Assembly (NCBI RefSeq): GCF_040581485.1
Contig: NC_090135.1
Location: 11,463,001 to 11,527,000 of the forward strand
DNA length: 64,000 bases
Source: Linepithema humile
Lineage: Eukaryota; Arthropoda; Insecta; Hymenoptera; Formicidae
Reading direction: 5' to 3'
Part shown: in pieces, positions 12,701-22,325 of the stretch
Numbering within the stretch: the first letter of the stretch is position 1
Layout of the letters: every line of letters begins with the position of its first letter
Notes under the pieces: model-generated
What the model was told of the DNA's origin: nothing
What the model saw: only the letters and a program-made list of their open reading frames with translations
Databases searched by the model: none
Translations under genes and position numbers: made by a program

Positions 12701-14845
12701 AACTTTAGATTCTTTTGCATTAACCTCCTTCCGACATGAATTTCCGCGTTTCGTTTGCCATCTCACTGTTTCCCTCGCGTTATATTTTGGATTTATTTGC
12801 AGCGAGCGATCGTGGGCAACTTTTCGAGGAATCCTGTCACGATTGCGATCGCGACCTCAGTGATTAAACAAAGCCCGCGTGATCGTGCATATTAAATTTG
12901 GCTTAAAGGAGTCAGGAGGCCACGCGAGTTTCTATCGAGCTCATTGGACGAGTCGGGTCAGCAAAAGTCTGTGTCGCGCACGTGGAATTTGTTAACGGTG
13001 TCCCGTAGTATCATCCTCGGTCCCACTAATGTCGCCGTGTGCTCGTTCTCCGACTCCGAAAACTGACCCTCTCACGGGAGATTTCTTCGCAAGTAGCCTT
13101 TCTTTCTTCGCAGCCGAAGATAATCGCGCGATGCGGACGCTAGGATGTTCGACGCGGCACTGGAAGTTGCAGGCCTTCCTCTCCGCAACAATTGCCTCGA
13201 CTATGCAGTGGCGTATGCGTTTTTAATTGAGACACGCTAATTAGGCCGTGCCTGAAAGCGGCCCACATTTCTGATCAAACGTGCCACTATAATCGCCGTC
13301 CGATCGCGTCTTCCCCAATCGAGCCTCTTCGCTGCCTCATTCCTTCCTGTCTTCTCGTCCAATCTTCACGGAAGCCCTCTATTTGCATTCACGCTATTTT
13401 GCTGTCGAGATACGATGAAATCGTACACTACCGACGCCAGTGAATCGAAGCGCTTTGGGGTGGAACCAAGCGTGCTTCTTCTTATATAAATTACGCGCTA
13501 AATACGCGCGCGCGCACTTAGCGTATATGCACATGCACACGTTGCATATGAAGGTATAGACGGTAGGAGCGCGAAGGGAAGCGATTCTGCCTAGCGGCCG
13601 TGGCGAGTTGCAGAAGAGCGATAGAAATTGTCGATTGCCAAGCGTGGCGAACGCAACTTCAAGATGGGACACGATTATTTCTTTTTTTTTACCTTTAGCA
13701 TGGATTGATTTATTGGAATTAATCAGATTTCTTTGCCAGCTATTTATTTGCAAAGTGATTCAGCTTATCGTATTTCTTTTATTTATCAACGTTCAATTTA
13801 AATTCGAGATTTTTCTCAGCCGAAATCAAATAAAATATTCTATTATTAATAAGCTTGTTTTATCTGAAAATTATTATTACTAGCGAGTAGAAAATGAAAT
13901 TCTCAAGTAAAAAAAGCATAGCACCGCTCATTAAATTTCTTGCAGTGTCATGTCTTCATTTTCCATAATGTCAGTTATTTATATCAATTTTATTAATGTC
14001 TTACGCTCGAAATGCTTCCTTAATTATTCTGTCGCTCATTATTCGCGATTGGATGCGCAAAGAGCAAAGTAAAAGTGAAAAGCCGCTACTACGCTAGCAC
14101 TCGCAATGCATCTGCATTCCATACGCATTTGTGTTGTGTGTGTGTGTGTGTGTGTGTGTGTGCAACAAAATTTTTGAGCATGATCCGCATTATCACAGTT
14201 ATCGATACTTAAGTAAACCTTTTCACTGTCTAATCTGAACGAATTTGTAATTAGAAATGCGCATTGTTAAATAACTGATATACATAATTTTAGTTTTATT
14301 TTTAGATTAAAATATGTGTCACTTCTAGCTTTTAACATTCTTTAAAAACTTGAAACAAACTTGATAATTTTTTTATTGTATATTTTCTGGCCCAACTTGT
14401 TGCAAAGTCGATGACGATCGGTGCACAGATTGATTCTTAACTGACATCAAAAGGCGTCGGATAAAGCGTTCGAAAGTAGCTGCTGCGAGCAGTAATGCAA
14501 TTGCGTGTGCGCAGATCATTGACACCGACCACGCAACGATCCCACCGCGATCGTGACTATGTAAATATTGTGCAACACCGTGATAATCCAAAAATAATAT
14601 CTTATAATGTATGAACTCCTATGTGTAGGAGTTACGACGCCTCATTAAACAATAAATAAGTTTGTACAAAATTTATTTTCTTTAATATTAATCTGACATT
14701 GGTATTCTCAATCGGTTAGTATTTATTTTGTATTTTTCTATTGTAAAATGTCATCTTGTAACTTTAGAAACAGTTCTCGGGCTTTAGAGTGATGGAAAGT
14801 ATAATTAATGAACGTTAAACTCACCTTTTGCCACTCGTTGTACAT
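1..14845 (-). CDS. Myo15: Unconventional myosin XV, spliced gene, 3' end off the left edge
   Basis: Actin-based ATPase motor with a MyTH4-FERM tail; class XV myosins work at the tips of actin protrusions such as stereocilia and filopodia. Twenty coding exons, listed separately, join in frame into at least 2,294 residues. Approximate order: basic N-terminal extension 1-647, SH3-like segment 648-690, motor 700-1385 with GESGSGKT near 801, switch I NDNSSRFGK, switch II DIFGFE, TEDS residue Glu in RNERVF, IQ motifs 1390-1465, charged helix to about 1505, MyTH4 1540-1690, start of FERM 1715-1800, then disordered linkers. Class XV is chosen because the motor (for example VLGFSSEEQD) and the long N-terminal extension resemble vertebrate MYO15A; the fly gene of this class is called Myo10A. 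Class VII or XXII is the alternative but fits less well. The distal tail lies beyond position 1. Confidence 0.92.
992..1442 (-). CDS. Myo15: Myosin XV exon: Ser/Arg/Tyr-rich linker
   Basis: Encodes MRKQSHEAILETT through FIKSQYPG; the Met is internal. Charged, serine-rich, probably disordered, with an acidic patch EEEDLTIDFEYPD. The donor CCTG|GTAGGC leaves one base that completes a Gly codon with the next exon. If the donor is skipped the frame stays open to a stop near 825. Acceptor TTATACGCAG. Confidence 0.85.
1694..1867 (-). CDS. Myo15: Myosin XV exon: proline-rich linker
   Basis: Exactly 58 codons, phase 0: HAQVIRELEQEMEIPILKTF then APRRPVVPPPQPPVAKP. The proline run is a possible SH3 or profilin ligand. 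Acceptor TACTTTTTTCAG, donor AAGCCT|GTATGT. Confidence 0.85.
1992..2263 (-). CDS. Myo15: Myosin XV exon: FERM F1-like lobe
   Basis: Encodes TTTCAIDSWTTCEELGNLAI and GWTITLWNQLDGPDAIVTE, a FERM F1-type fold, then FPAAKHMFLEQRKNSLPPIK. Typical F2 and F3 lobes do not follow. This agrees with the degenerate first FERM reported for class XV myosins. Acceptor TCATTTCACAG, donor CGAGAA|GTGAGA. Confidence 0.9.
2361..2563 (-). CDS. Myo15: Myosin XV exon: end of MyTH4 to FERM F1
   Basis: Finishes MyTH4 (YCQRKLLQGERTMYR) and starts the ubiquitin-like F1 lobe of FERM (PPCVLEWRANRNRVNMALSV, GFYDG). Acceptor TATTCGATCAG, donor GATG|GTAAAT. Confidence 0.92.
2630..3098 (-). CDS. Myo15: Myosin XV exon: MyTH4 domain
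   Basis: Encodes DWQPTHTERNLLKVVGQVV, then the MyTH4 core: HIFGMKREPIKTPFLAK, SLMIFKMILRFM, LRDEILCQLANQTWKNENDA, KERGWLLLSNCLSAFQPS and FKYFLK. MyTH4 domains bind microtubules or PDZ cargo next to FERM. Acceptor GATTATTTACAG, donor TTGAA|GTAAGT. Confidence 0.95.
3099..3433 (-). other. Myosin XV intron before the MyTH4 exon
   Basis: AT-rich intron, 335 bp, GT-AG. I see nothing else in it. Confidence 0.9.
3434..3777 (-). CDS. Myo15: Myosin XV exon: IQ motifs and charged helix
   Basis: Completes IQ 1 (VQRYTRGFLARRRF), then IQ 2 (VLIQAVYRGYRERKQF) and IQ 3 (MMAQKLYRGRKQRERF), which bind calmodulin-like light chains. A run rich in E/K/R (EVLKEEMAKRAEIERASKER onward) follows and could be a single alpha helix or short coiled coil; there is no long heptad coiled coil. 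It ends in LAFIYSKLD, the lead-in to MyTH4. Acceptor CTATTCTTGCAG, donor GATG|GTACGT. Confidence 0.92.
3778..4340 (-). other. Myosin XV intron inside the IQ region
   Basis: AT-rich intron, 563 bp, splitting the first IQ motif codon AG|A. No other feature seen. Confidence 0.9.
4341..4718 (-). CDS. Myo15: Myosin XV exon: converter and first IQ
   Basis: Encodes CNPWFVRCIKPN (SH1/SH2 region lead-in), VLEQLRYTGMLETIRIRKTG, the converter to GLTRVFLRESLE, and the start of the first IQ motif (AAITVQR). Acceptor GCGTTTACAG, donor TTCAGAG|GTAAAT. Confidence 0.95.
4883..5040 (-). CDS. Myo15: Myosin XV exon: loop 2 region
   Basis: Encodes MVSKMFQHVRTTHEANKTMN through VSARFHDSLQQLLESMS. Loop 2 is short and moderately basic. 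Its initial Met is internal (phase-0 join after KIS), not a start codon. Acceptor ATAATTACAG, donor TCTCA|GTAAGT. Confidence 0.93.
5121..5408 (-). CDS. Myo15: Myosin XV exon: motor, lower-50K
   Basis: Exactly 96 codons: DNLPVIHLIAKKPVGILHLL, DDESNFPKATD, FLEKCHYNH, FAIRHYAGQVWYNVDGFLDK and VVELLISSKIS. These are the lower-50K actin-binding region and the strut towards loop 2. Acceptor ATCTGTCTCAG, donor ATTTCG|GTAAGC. Confidence 0.95.
5576..5905 (-). CDS. Myo15: Myosin XV exon: TEDS site and switch II
   Basis: Exactly 110 codons. Glu in RNERVF lies 16 residues before DAFAK, so the TEDS site is acidic and the motor should not need heavy-chain phosphorylation there. Switch II DIFGFENF, then the relay-helix region FEQLCINYANENLQFYFNKH. 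Acceptor TTTTTATAG, donor TATACG|GTAAGA. The frame crosses this region without a stop. Confidence 0.95.
6046..6324 (-). CDS. Myo15: Myosin XV exon: motor, VLGFSSEEQD
   Basis: Exactly 93 codons: GGNCEIDGKSDVQDFKALLS, MQVLGFSSEEQDTIFKILAS, VLQLGNVYF, ending ALTTKTT. This segment is closer to class XV than to class VII, where the matching stretch lacks GFSSE. Acceptor CATTTTTTCAG, donor ACAACA|GTAAGT. Confidence 0.95.
6421..6598 (-). CDS. Myo15: Myosin XV exon: motor, ITQYLLEKSRIV
   Basis: Encodes GAIIGGRITQYLLEKSRIV, then ERNYHVFYELLAGLDQQLRD and KYFYLNQ, which are strongly conserved upper-50K motor sequences. Acceptor TATTTCTCAG, donor AATCAG|GTGTGT. Confidence 0.95.
6679..6963 (-). CDS. Myo15: Myosin XV exon: P-loop and switch I
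   Basis: Carries the Walker A P-loop GESGSGKTE, the ILEATPLLESFGNAKT helix, and switch I NDNSSRFGK. All nucleotide-binding residues expected of an active myosin ATPase are intact. Acceptor TTTCCGCAG, donor GAGA|GTGAGT. Confidence 0.96.
7098..7207 (-). CDS. Myo15: Myosin XV exon: motor, GSILVAVNPYK
   Basis: Encodes TYTGSILVAVNPYKMFDIYG, the signature N-terminal motor strand and the purine-binding NPxK region, then LDQVKLYEGRILGTLPP. Acceptor AATTTTTAG, donor CCGCC|GTTAGT. Confidence 0.93.
7282..7345 (-). CDS. Myo15: Myosin XV exon: motor, DLNEASLLWNL
   Basis: A 64-bp exon between acceptor TTTTTCAG and donor TAC|GTACGT. It encodes DLNEASLLWNLKIRYDKELI, the conserved helix before the first motor beta strands. 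Phase joins cleanly to both neighbours (LT|DLNEA and LIY|TYTG). Confidence 0.9.
7422..7510 (-). CDS. Myo15: Myosin XV exon: start of motor (VEDMIQL)
   Basis: Encodes PQIFTLTNLSG through NGVEDMIQLT, the segment that leads into the motor core. The donor is TTGAC|GTGAGT. The acceptor (GTGTTTAAG) has a poor pyrimidine tract, but it is the one that keeps the frame with both neighbours; nearby alternatives bring in stop codons. Confidence 0.8.
7511..9125 (-). other. Myosin XV intron with a GC-rich block
   Basis: A 1,615-bp intron between the SH3-like exon and the motor. Its middle (about 8,250-8,780) is GC-rich with many CpGs, unlike the AT-rich flanks, and holds only short frames. It could be an internal promoter or enhancer that would give a motor form lacking the N-terminal extension; no core promoter motif is clear. 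Confidence 0.6.
9126..9236 (-). CDS. Myo15: Myosin XV exon: SH3-like N-terminal piece
   Basis: Exactly 37 codons, phase 0 at both ends, acceptor ACTTCCAG and donor GGCAAG|GTGAGC. It reads GELVWFDPGVGHVLPGEV and onward, the small barrel that precedes the motor in class VII/XV myosins. The region joins as GK|PQIF to the next exon. Confidence 0.85.
9237..9702 (-). other. Myosin XV intron, alternative read-through end
   Basis: A 466-bp intron. If retained, the N-terminal frame continues 24 residues and stops at 9,628. An AATAAA on the minus strand near 9,316 could end such a transcript. Confidence 0.55.
9703..11622 (-). CDS. Myo15: Myosin XV large N-terminal extension exon
   Basis: A 1,920-bp exon (640 codons) from acceptor ACACTTTTAG to donor CAG|GTGTCT. 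Phase 0 at both ends fits the flanking exons, and an in-frame TAG overlaps the acceptor, so the frame opens exactly there. The product is basic, Ser/Arg-rich and probably disordered, with Q6 and a Gly run. It carries ISRKEILRR and VSRQDILRR repeats, a doubled RSVWRF, and the tyrosine motifs YYTVP, IYGRI and IYAKV. The first internal ATG (11,388, good Kozak context, MASVDSPG) is an alternative start. If the donor is not used, the frame stops at 9,628 after 24 further residues. Vertebrate MYO15A also encodes a huge N-terminal extension in one exon; that this exon is the counterpart is inference from position. Confidence 0.68.
11623..14824 (-). other. Myosin XV intron 2
   Basis: A 3.2-kb intron under the proposed model. 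It has a GC-rich block at about 12,540-13,620, AT-rich flanks, a (TG)n run and a TATCGATA site near 14,200. No exon is supported. Confidence 0.5.
14135..14162 (+). repeat. (TG)14 microsatellite
   Basis: Uninterrupted TG dinucleotide run, 28 bp, inside intron 2. Confidence 0.97.
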
Positions 14846-14909
14846 TTTGAAACGACGTTAAATTGATCTCCGTATGAATGTATCCATCATTTCGTACAGC
14901 CGGTCCGTT
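14825..14909 (-). CDS. Myo15: Myosin XV exon with the likely start codon
   Basis: An 85-bp exon with acceptor TTTGTTCCAG and donor AAAAG|GTGAGT. ATG at 14,845 sits in a good context (CAAAATG) and reads MYNEWQK to the donor, ending in phase 0; the next exon is open in phase 0 from its first base. An in-frame TAA lies five codons upstream, so this ATG is the first usable one in its frame. The same TAA ends a ten-codon uORF starting ATGATG, which could lower translation. Alternative: translation starts later, at 11,388, in the next exon. Confidence 0.5.
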
Positions 14910-17900
14910 CTGGAACAAAACAATGTGATTTATTTTCATTTGAACAATTACAAAATTATTATCGATTCTTAATTTATAGCTTGCTTTGTACGTGATACTT
15001 TCTGAATACGACATCGACTTTCAATGTCAGATCTTGCGCGCGTGCAAGAAATCATATTACATGAATTGCATATAACGGAAGCATCTCCCCGCGTCTCTCC
15101 CCACAACTAGCCCACAACTTCCGGTATAGTTCGCAGACTATTGATGATTAATTCTGAAATCTGCAGTTATACGATTATGATGTACGCACATACAAATCAA
15201 TACACGGTTACCTTATATTGAATTTTTGTGCAACAATATTAATATTTGATACTTGAAATTATGTTAGATAATAAAGCTGTTTTTGAAAAATTTAAACAAT
15301 TACCACTGAAATTCAGACAAAAGGGTGTACCTCTAATATTATAAATCTATTCCATATTCAAAGAAACATTAATCCAACGTGCTGAGCTTGATATCGATCA
15401 TAATTATATGTTCGGAAATATGGGAAGTGTTGCAACGATTATTCAGCTCACAAGATCGAGATACACTCAACCACGCACATATTTAGATTTCTATGACACA
15501 TATAGGATATCTGTAGACACTATTTATATTTTCCGCTGCATATATGACATCATTCTGCCGTCATAAATTGCGCAAAATAAAAAAAAAACATTTTTTTCTA
15601 ATGTATATTGAGGAGAAACTTCAATAATTTCAGAGTGAAAAATCACAAGTACGCAGACCATCTACAGTAAAGTAAAATTATGCATTTCTTTCTTTCTCTT
15701 AATTACGTTATTTAAGTCTAATTTATGTATAGTATATTTTTGTTTCTATCTTTAAAAAAATTTTTATTGATATTTTATACTTCTATATAATTACGTTTAC
15801 ATTCTTGATATGTTTTTTGGGCATATAATAACTGTTTTATTTTTAAATAGTTACGTTTAAAATAAAATTTACTTTAAAAGTAGGTTTATGTGAAAAAAAA
15901 AGCTTAAGATTATTAATCTCTATGAAGCAACAACATCGTAAACCTATCATTCGAGTCGCGGCTCTGCATATAGCAGTCGGTGAGCGAATATACACTCACG
16001 CGCGACGAATGCTTGCGCTTGGTGCGGATAAATCTCGCGGATAAAGCTTCTAGTAAAAGTAGCAAATAGCGTCCTTCTCCGCGCGCTCACAGCGGAATGC
16101 ATTTCGCAATTTTATGCTAATCTGGTTAGTCACCCTCGATCTGCGACACGGGCGCGAGTGAGAAGGATGCGTAGGATAGACTCGATAGAACACAAGATAT
16201 GTATGCGGAAAGACAATAGCGGCGGATGGTGATTTGGCCTTTCGAAATCATCTGACTGTTCATTGTCCGCCAATGTCTTCTATCATCAACTCTTTCGGCC
16301 ACTCGGCTCGTCGGTAAACGGCAAAATGGCCGACCGGTTTTGCGACGCGATATGTTGTGCGTCATCCTTCTCTTCTGTCTGATGAATGTATTTAGCATGT
16401 ATTTAACAAATTTGAGTTTCGCGCAAAAGCTTCCAAATATAGCAGACTTATATATAGCAGAGATCGGTTAAAAGATGGAGAATTTAAATCTTTATTATAA
16501 AACTTCGATTTGCTTATGTTTACGGGGCAAAATTGTAATGCAATAAAATAAAAACAGTGATGTATCAGTTATATTTATCGTTTCATTGTACGACTTGAGG
16601 GAAATAATATCTCTTTCCCCATCTTTCTCTCATAATTTCAATAATCATATAGCACGCGTCAATGACGGCGAGAGAATAGGAATTTTGCGATGCAAGTTAT
16701 CCAGGTCAGACAGAGAAAGCAGCAGCACCACCACGTTGCGGTGATACAAGAATCTTATGTAATTCATAATCGCGCCTCTCTCCCGTAGCTATCGAAACAA
16801 GAGTCAGTCGGGAGATTAATTATCTCGTCGTTTGTACAACCAGTTTGTCTCAAAGTCATCGTCATCCAACTAGAACTATTCGAACAATGTTGTTCGCGCT
16901 GCTTCAAACAGGACACGCCTCTCTCGATTCGCTCGAGATCCAACTGCGGCCAGTCTCGCTGATAAGAAAACAGCTTTTAGGAAGTACTTTCTCCCTAAAT
17001 TTTTATTATTCATTCCGTATCATTCACAATCGGACTTTCGTATAACGTCGAGGAGAACGTTCGCGTGCGACCACGCCGTGTTTCCTCAGCATCAATCATT
17101 TCCGCTTGTCGTATAAGAAACAGTAGCGCTTTTGAAATGCGAAATTTATAACGTGAAAATTTCTAATAATTTAGTATAAATTCGTAAAATTTTCTAGTGT
17201 TACCTTTCTATATTATCATTGTACGAGAAATAAATCAATACAAATAAGATACTACTTAATTTGTCTATTAAAATTTTTAATGCTACTAATTTCTTAGCAC
17301 GTTTAAGTTGTATGTTTGATTTAATAGTTTAGCGGTAAATTTTTTTATTCTTTTCGATTTTAAGAAATAAAATATTTAAATAAATTACAATTAAACAATA
17401 TTATTAACATTCACTAAAATACACTATTAAATTTCATAAAATTTGCATAAATATTATAAATGATTTAGTAGCGTATTACTACGCGTGGGAATTACTATCT
17501 AAAGTAAAAGCATTATAAAATCACAAGTCTTTCTATGTATATTACTTTATATTATAAATGCATAAATGCAATTCCACGGTACATCCGTTTCCGCCTCTAG
17601 TTGCAAAGTAAAAGAGGCTGAGTCTAAGTTTTAAATTCTAAGATGTATTCGCATTTTTTTCAATTTTTTTTCCAAAAAAAATAGACACTATTAATGAAGA
17701 CGTCACCTTTCACAGTAGATAAAATTGCATTGTTCTTGAATACTTTTGTCTAATCGTGCATCGATTGAAGTGTCGCATGCTACGACACGCCATTTTAAAG
17801 CCAATCGAATGAACGTGCATGAATTTTGTCCCGACATTTGCGAGATAGACAATCACGGCATTCGAATCTTCAATCTCGACTCGACTGCATGATTCTATAC

Positions 17901-18786
17901 AGATTTGCACGTGAACTTTGACTGGATTAATTTATATTTACTTTGATATTAATTTGTTTCTCATATTTCTCATTGTAACTCACAAATTATTTCATAATTA
18001 ACAATGAATACGAATTACAAGCGGCAAGGCTTGTAACTCAGAATTCAAGCTACATTTCTTGATTTTAAACTGGTCTGGTGAGATCCCGCATAGATAGGCA
18101 TAGATATGTCTAGTTGAGTGTTAATTTAACTTTTGTTCGTTTCTCAAAACAACTTATCAGAAATTAAGTTTCTTGCACACATGTGCAAGTATATTTATTT
18201 TAAAAAATATCTAAATTATTCTGTTTTTATCCAAAGTACAAATCATGATTTATTTGATATAAAATAATATCTATATAATTTTATCTTACAATTAGTAATT
18301 TTTCTTCCAAATTCAACATATTTCTATTTCCTGTAAAATGTAAGAACAAATGTTATAAATTTACTCAACTATGTTTTAATAAAATTAAAAATTTTTTTAT
18401 AAAAATATGAATATTGTTTACATTATTTGGTCAACCAATACATCACTGTTTTAATTCAATTTTAATTAATTATTGGCATAAAATAATATTTTAAACAATA
18501 TAATATAATTAGAGAAGTGGATAACGCGAATATTTATAATAATATTGCTTTGTACTGTAGATTGTATTTAAAACCACATAAGAACAAAATTAAAGATAAG
18601 TCTTGAATTGTCATAGCAATTTATCAATTACAAATGATACGCGACAATATGAACACTCAACACCCTTTTCTCCGCCTTGCAGGCATTAAAGTCTCCGCGC
18701 GAAATCTTCGATGTCGCTTATGCAGGAGAGATGGATCGTGACGTCGAAATGACTTTCTCAGACTTCTACTTGCAATTGAGACTTAC
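14910..18786 (-). other. Myosin XV intron 1
   Basis: A 3.9-kb AT-rich stretch with one CpG-rich block (about 15,950-16,400) that has regulatory-element composition. No coding exon supported. Confidence 0.4.
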
Positions 18787-19000
18787 CTTCGTTATCGTGG
18801 ACGTTATCGCTGATTTTCTGAGAGACACAGAATCCTAGCACGGGCCAGCTGGAACGATCACTCGAAGTGGAGACGGAACATTCAGTCAAGGAATGTGGAA
18901 TTCGTGAGATCCATGCGGATCGTGATTGCAGACGGAGACAAACGCGTGGCAATTCGCGAAATGATAAATTACACTATGTACTCCACTCTCGCGAAACTGC
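18787..19000 (-). other. Candidate non-coding first exon of the myosin gene
   Basis: A strong donor (GAAG|GTAAGT, last exon base 18787) closes a CpG-rich block. Read on the minus strand, the block has only short open frames, including a ten-codon uORF, and its one longer frame (about 60 codons, to about 18,950) would be broken by joining to the exon at 14,909. It is therefore best read as 5' UTR. The 5' end is unknown; the end coordinate is approximate. Nothing links this exon to the myosin except strand, position and the splice site. Confidence 0.33.
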
Positions 19001-19148
19001 TCCGAAATTGCGCACGAAATTCAAACCCGCCCTGTCGTTGTGACGTGAATTTTTCGATTCGGGCGTCGCGGACGATCGAGCAACGACTGCTTCCACGACG
19101 CGATTCCGGATCGTGGTATGCGGTCGATCGACCTCGCCTAAGAGGAAG
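18787..19148. promoter_or_regulatory. Candidate bidirectional CpG-rich promoter
   Basis: A GC/CpG-rich block between a minus-strand donor (AAG|GTAAGT at 18,787) and a plus-strand donor (GGAAG|GTAAGC at 19,148). Two strong donors pointing away from one CpG block are what paired first exons around a shared promoter look like. No TATA box. This is inference from composition and splice sites only. Confidence 0.3.
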
Positions 19149-19911
19149 GTAAGCTTATACCTGATTCCGCCATGAGGAGCCACCGTACGCTGTCTTGTGT
19201 ACCGTTACACACGCGGTCCCGGATTACAGGTGGACTTGAAACTAATGGTTGATACTTGAGACCAGCTTACTACGCTGGTGCTATCCTCGCGATTTGAAAC
19301 ATCCAGTATCTTATCTTGGACTCTGTGTAACGCTGCTTGAGATTAAGAGAAAGCCATAGATATAGTGAAGTATGACCATTTAAAAATTTTATGGTTTTTA
19401 TCATTATTTTTTTAAGTAAGCACTATAACTATATATAATAATAAAAATGATGCACATTGTGTGGAAAAATTGATTAAATAATTAAATTGCTATTATAGAA
19501 TTTTTCTCTAGTTATCAATAACAAGTATAAATAATAAATATGTATTTTTAATATGTATATTACATATTTATAATCTATAATTAATATGTAATGCAAAATT
19601 GATAGTAACTTTCAAACATAAATTCGCATGTGAGGCAACGAATCATGTATATAAAAATAATTATATACTTAAACATATTATCACATACAAGTAAACATTG
19701 TAATTGCCTAAAACTTAAATTAGTAAATATTAAAACTGTGAAAAATAAAAAAATATTCTACAACATGAAGTATATTTAATATGTAATATATGGTTATCTA
19801 TAAGCTAACACACATTCTTAAAGGGGGGACCGGGAAAAATGGGTGGGAGAAATCTCACGTTTCACGGCCCAGTGAGAATTCTTTAAAATATGCCGTGTTT
19901 GGGTCAGCATA

Positions 19912-19927
19912 CGCGCGCGCGCGCGCG
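19912..19927 (+). repeat. (CG)8 run
   Basis: Sixteen bases of alternating CG in an AT-rich region; potential Z-DNA former. CpG runs this long are unusual unless the site is unmethylated. Confidence 0.95.
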
Positions 19928-22162
19928 TCACATTGCGTGCGCCACGTTGCAGGTGCGTGCAGGTGAGCGTTTCCCTTCCCTGCTCGTGCGCATTTTCCAA
20001 ATACAATATATGATATGCGACAGGTAGGATTCGCACTAGGCGACCACCAGAATCCCTCAAAGAGGTCATCTAATCAGCGGCCGTTGTCCCCGCGAGGCCG
20101 GATATGGGGCACCTTTCTAAACAACTCTGTAACTCCCGCGTCACTTTCGTGATAACCGGACCACGCAAGCGATTGATAGAATTTTAGGCTATCAAAATCA
20201 AAGGAAAGAAGGAATTCGATAATGGAGCTGGAGATATGCTGAATAATTCAGAAACTTTAGTTTAAGTGATGAATCGTATATCGTCATATCTCGATGGATG
20301 ATTAAATCACTCTTAAAGCAAAAGGTGATATGAATTATTCATGAGAAAATAATAAAGATTTAGAAGAAAAGGTTTTTTTCTTCAAATTTTAAACAATTTT
20401 CAAGTCTTAAAGAACCACAAAATATTGCACCGAAATTGCCACGAAATTAGTATTGTACTTTGCAAGAAATTATATACATTAAACATATCTAAAATTTTAG
20501 CTTTAAAAAACATCACAGATTTCTAAAAATTAATTATTTCTAAATTTTTGTAAATGCACAAACACACGCAAGAAATAAATTTTAATTTAAAAAATGCAAA
20601 ATAGTACAAAATATCAGTTCCATCTTTAATGCGTTATTGTATTTATTAATTTATTAATAATTATTAATATATTATATTATTAATACCTATATATACGATT
20701 TTAAGATCCAAACTATTTGAACTACTCGACCATTTTAAATTCTGAGTAGTGGAAAATATCCTGAATACAGAAATCGAATATAGAATCACATGAGCTATTT
20801 GGATTCTAAATGTATTTAATTTTAAATTGTTTTGACTAACAATTTAAAGTGGATAATCTTCAATATAATATATATTTTCTAATTATTTGATTAAGTGATA
20901 ATTATGATAGTTATTTATACAAATACATACAAAAAAGATGAATAATATGATTAAATTTGTTTTCTATCTTTATTTAATTTTTGAATTTTCTTGACAATTA
21001 ATACAAGCATTCGGATAGTAATTAGGATTCAATTGTCTGTTAGCTATACCGAGAACTAGTTGGCGGCCAAGCGATTCTTTCTGTTAGTCGCTCAGTAATG
21101 CAATCGCGTGCACCGTAATATTGCAGGTATGCGAGTAATGCGTTATAGGTTTCCATTCACCGTTCCATCGATTTTGCGAGCTAAGGATATGCGGTAGCCT
21201 TCAGCGATCAAAGGAATTCTTTAATCGTGGCGATCAGTGATGCGTTTCCATGTTCGGCAAAAGAAGCACAATTTTTTTTTACTTGTTTATGTAACGGTTT
21301 AAAATGTGTGTTGTATCAAACAATATTGATAAAAAAAATTATGACAGTTGCAATTTCTAATATTGCAAAGAGAAAGGAATGTAATAAATAACGCATTTTT
21401 TAATAAGTATTATAAGTACTGGATAACGAAAAGATTAGATATACACACATGAATACATTTCTTTGAGCAAAATAGTTACAATCTTTAGCAAAAAGTTTCT
21501 GACTAAGAATATTTCATTTTTCATTATTTAATTATTAATGAAATAATTTATCAAATAATATATAAAAAAGTAGGATATATAAAAAAAGTTATTTCTGTGA
21601 ACGAAACTTTTCAACAGCAGATAAAGTAGAGCTTCAGTTATGTTGGCGACAGATAAAATATACTTTATCAGCAACAGATACATAAGTTGGATATAACGTA
21701 TGCTATGATAATTGATACTATGTAACATTGGATGATAAGTTGCTTATGACACCATTAAGAATCAATGAGAAATGATAGAGTGTACTCAAATGCAATAAGA
21801 GAGAGAAAATTATGTGCATTTTTAAATATCTGCAGAAATTCTATCAATCGAGAGATTTTGTCTGTTATATTAAATATATATATCTATATATATTAAATAA
21901 AATTAAATTAATCATCTTTTTTTATTGTTTTGTGTAATTGTCTATAGTAGAGCTGGACGAGGTAGAAAAAACGGACTACTTAATCAAGAATAGATATATT
22001 TGATTATTAATGATAAAAATAATAGCTAAAACTTAGCATAAGAAAACTTTAGAATTATTATAAGATTTATTATTAGATTATGTTAAATTTTCAAAACTTG
22101 CAAAAGTTTGATTGTTATTAAGATTTTTATAAAACTTGATTTTAGTGCGTTTTACTCCATAG

Positions 22163-22325
22163 ATGTAAAATGGTCCAAACCGGAGCTTCTTTATAAATAA
22201 CTCACGATAGTCTTATGATATGTAACTTTTTAACAGTTGAAAAACATCAACAAGAAAGCTAATTTTATGTTCATCCAGCAAATGAGGCACTCACTGACAA
22301 GATCTAGCACAAATGGACCATTTTA
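22163..22325. repeat. Short inverted repeat pair
   Basis: GTAAAATGGTCCA at 22,163 and its exact reverse complement TGGACCATTTTAC at 22,313, about 140 bp apart. May be a decayed MITE. Confidence 0.5.

Noticed and set aside
18758..18952. 64-codon minus frame in the CpG block
   Set aside because: It continues through a strong donor, and splicing to 14,909 would break the frame; better read as 5' UTR.
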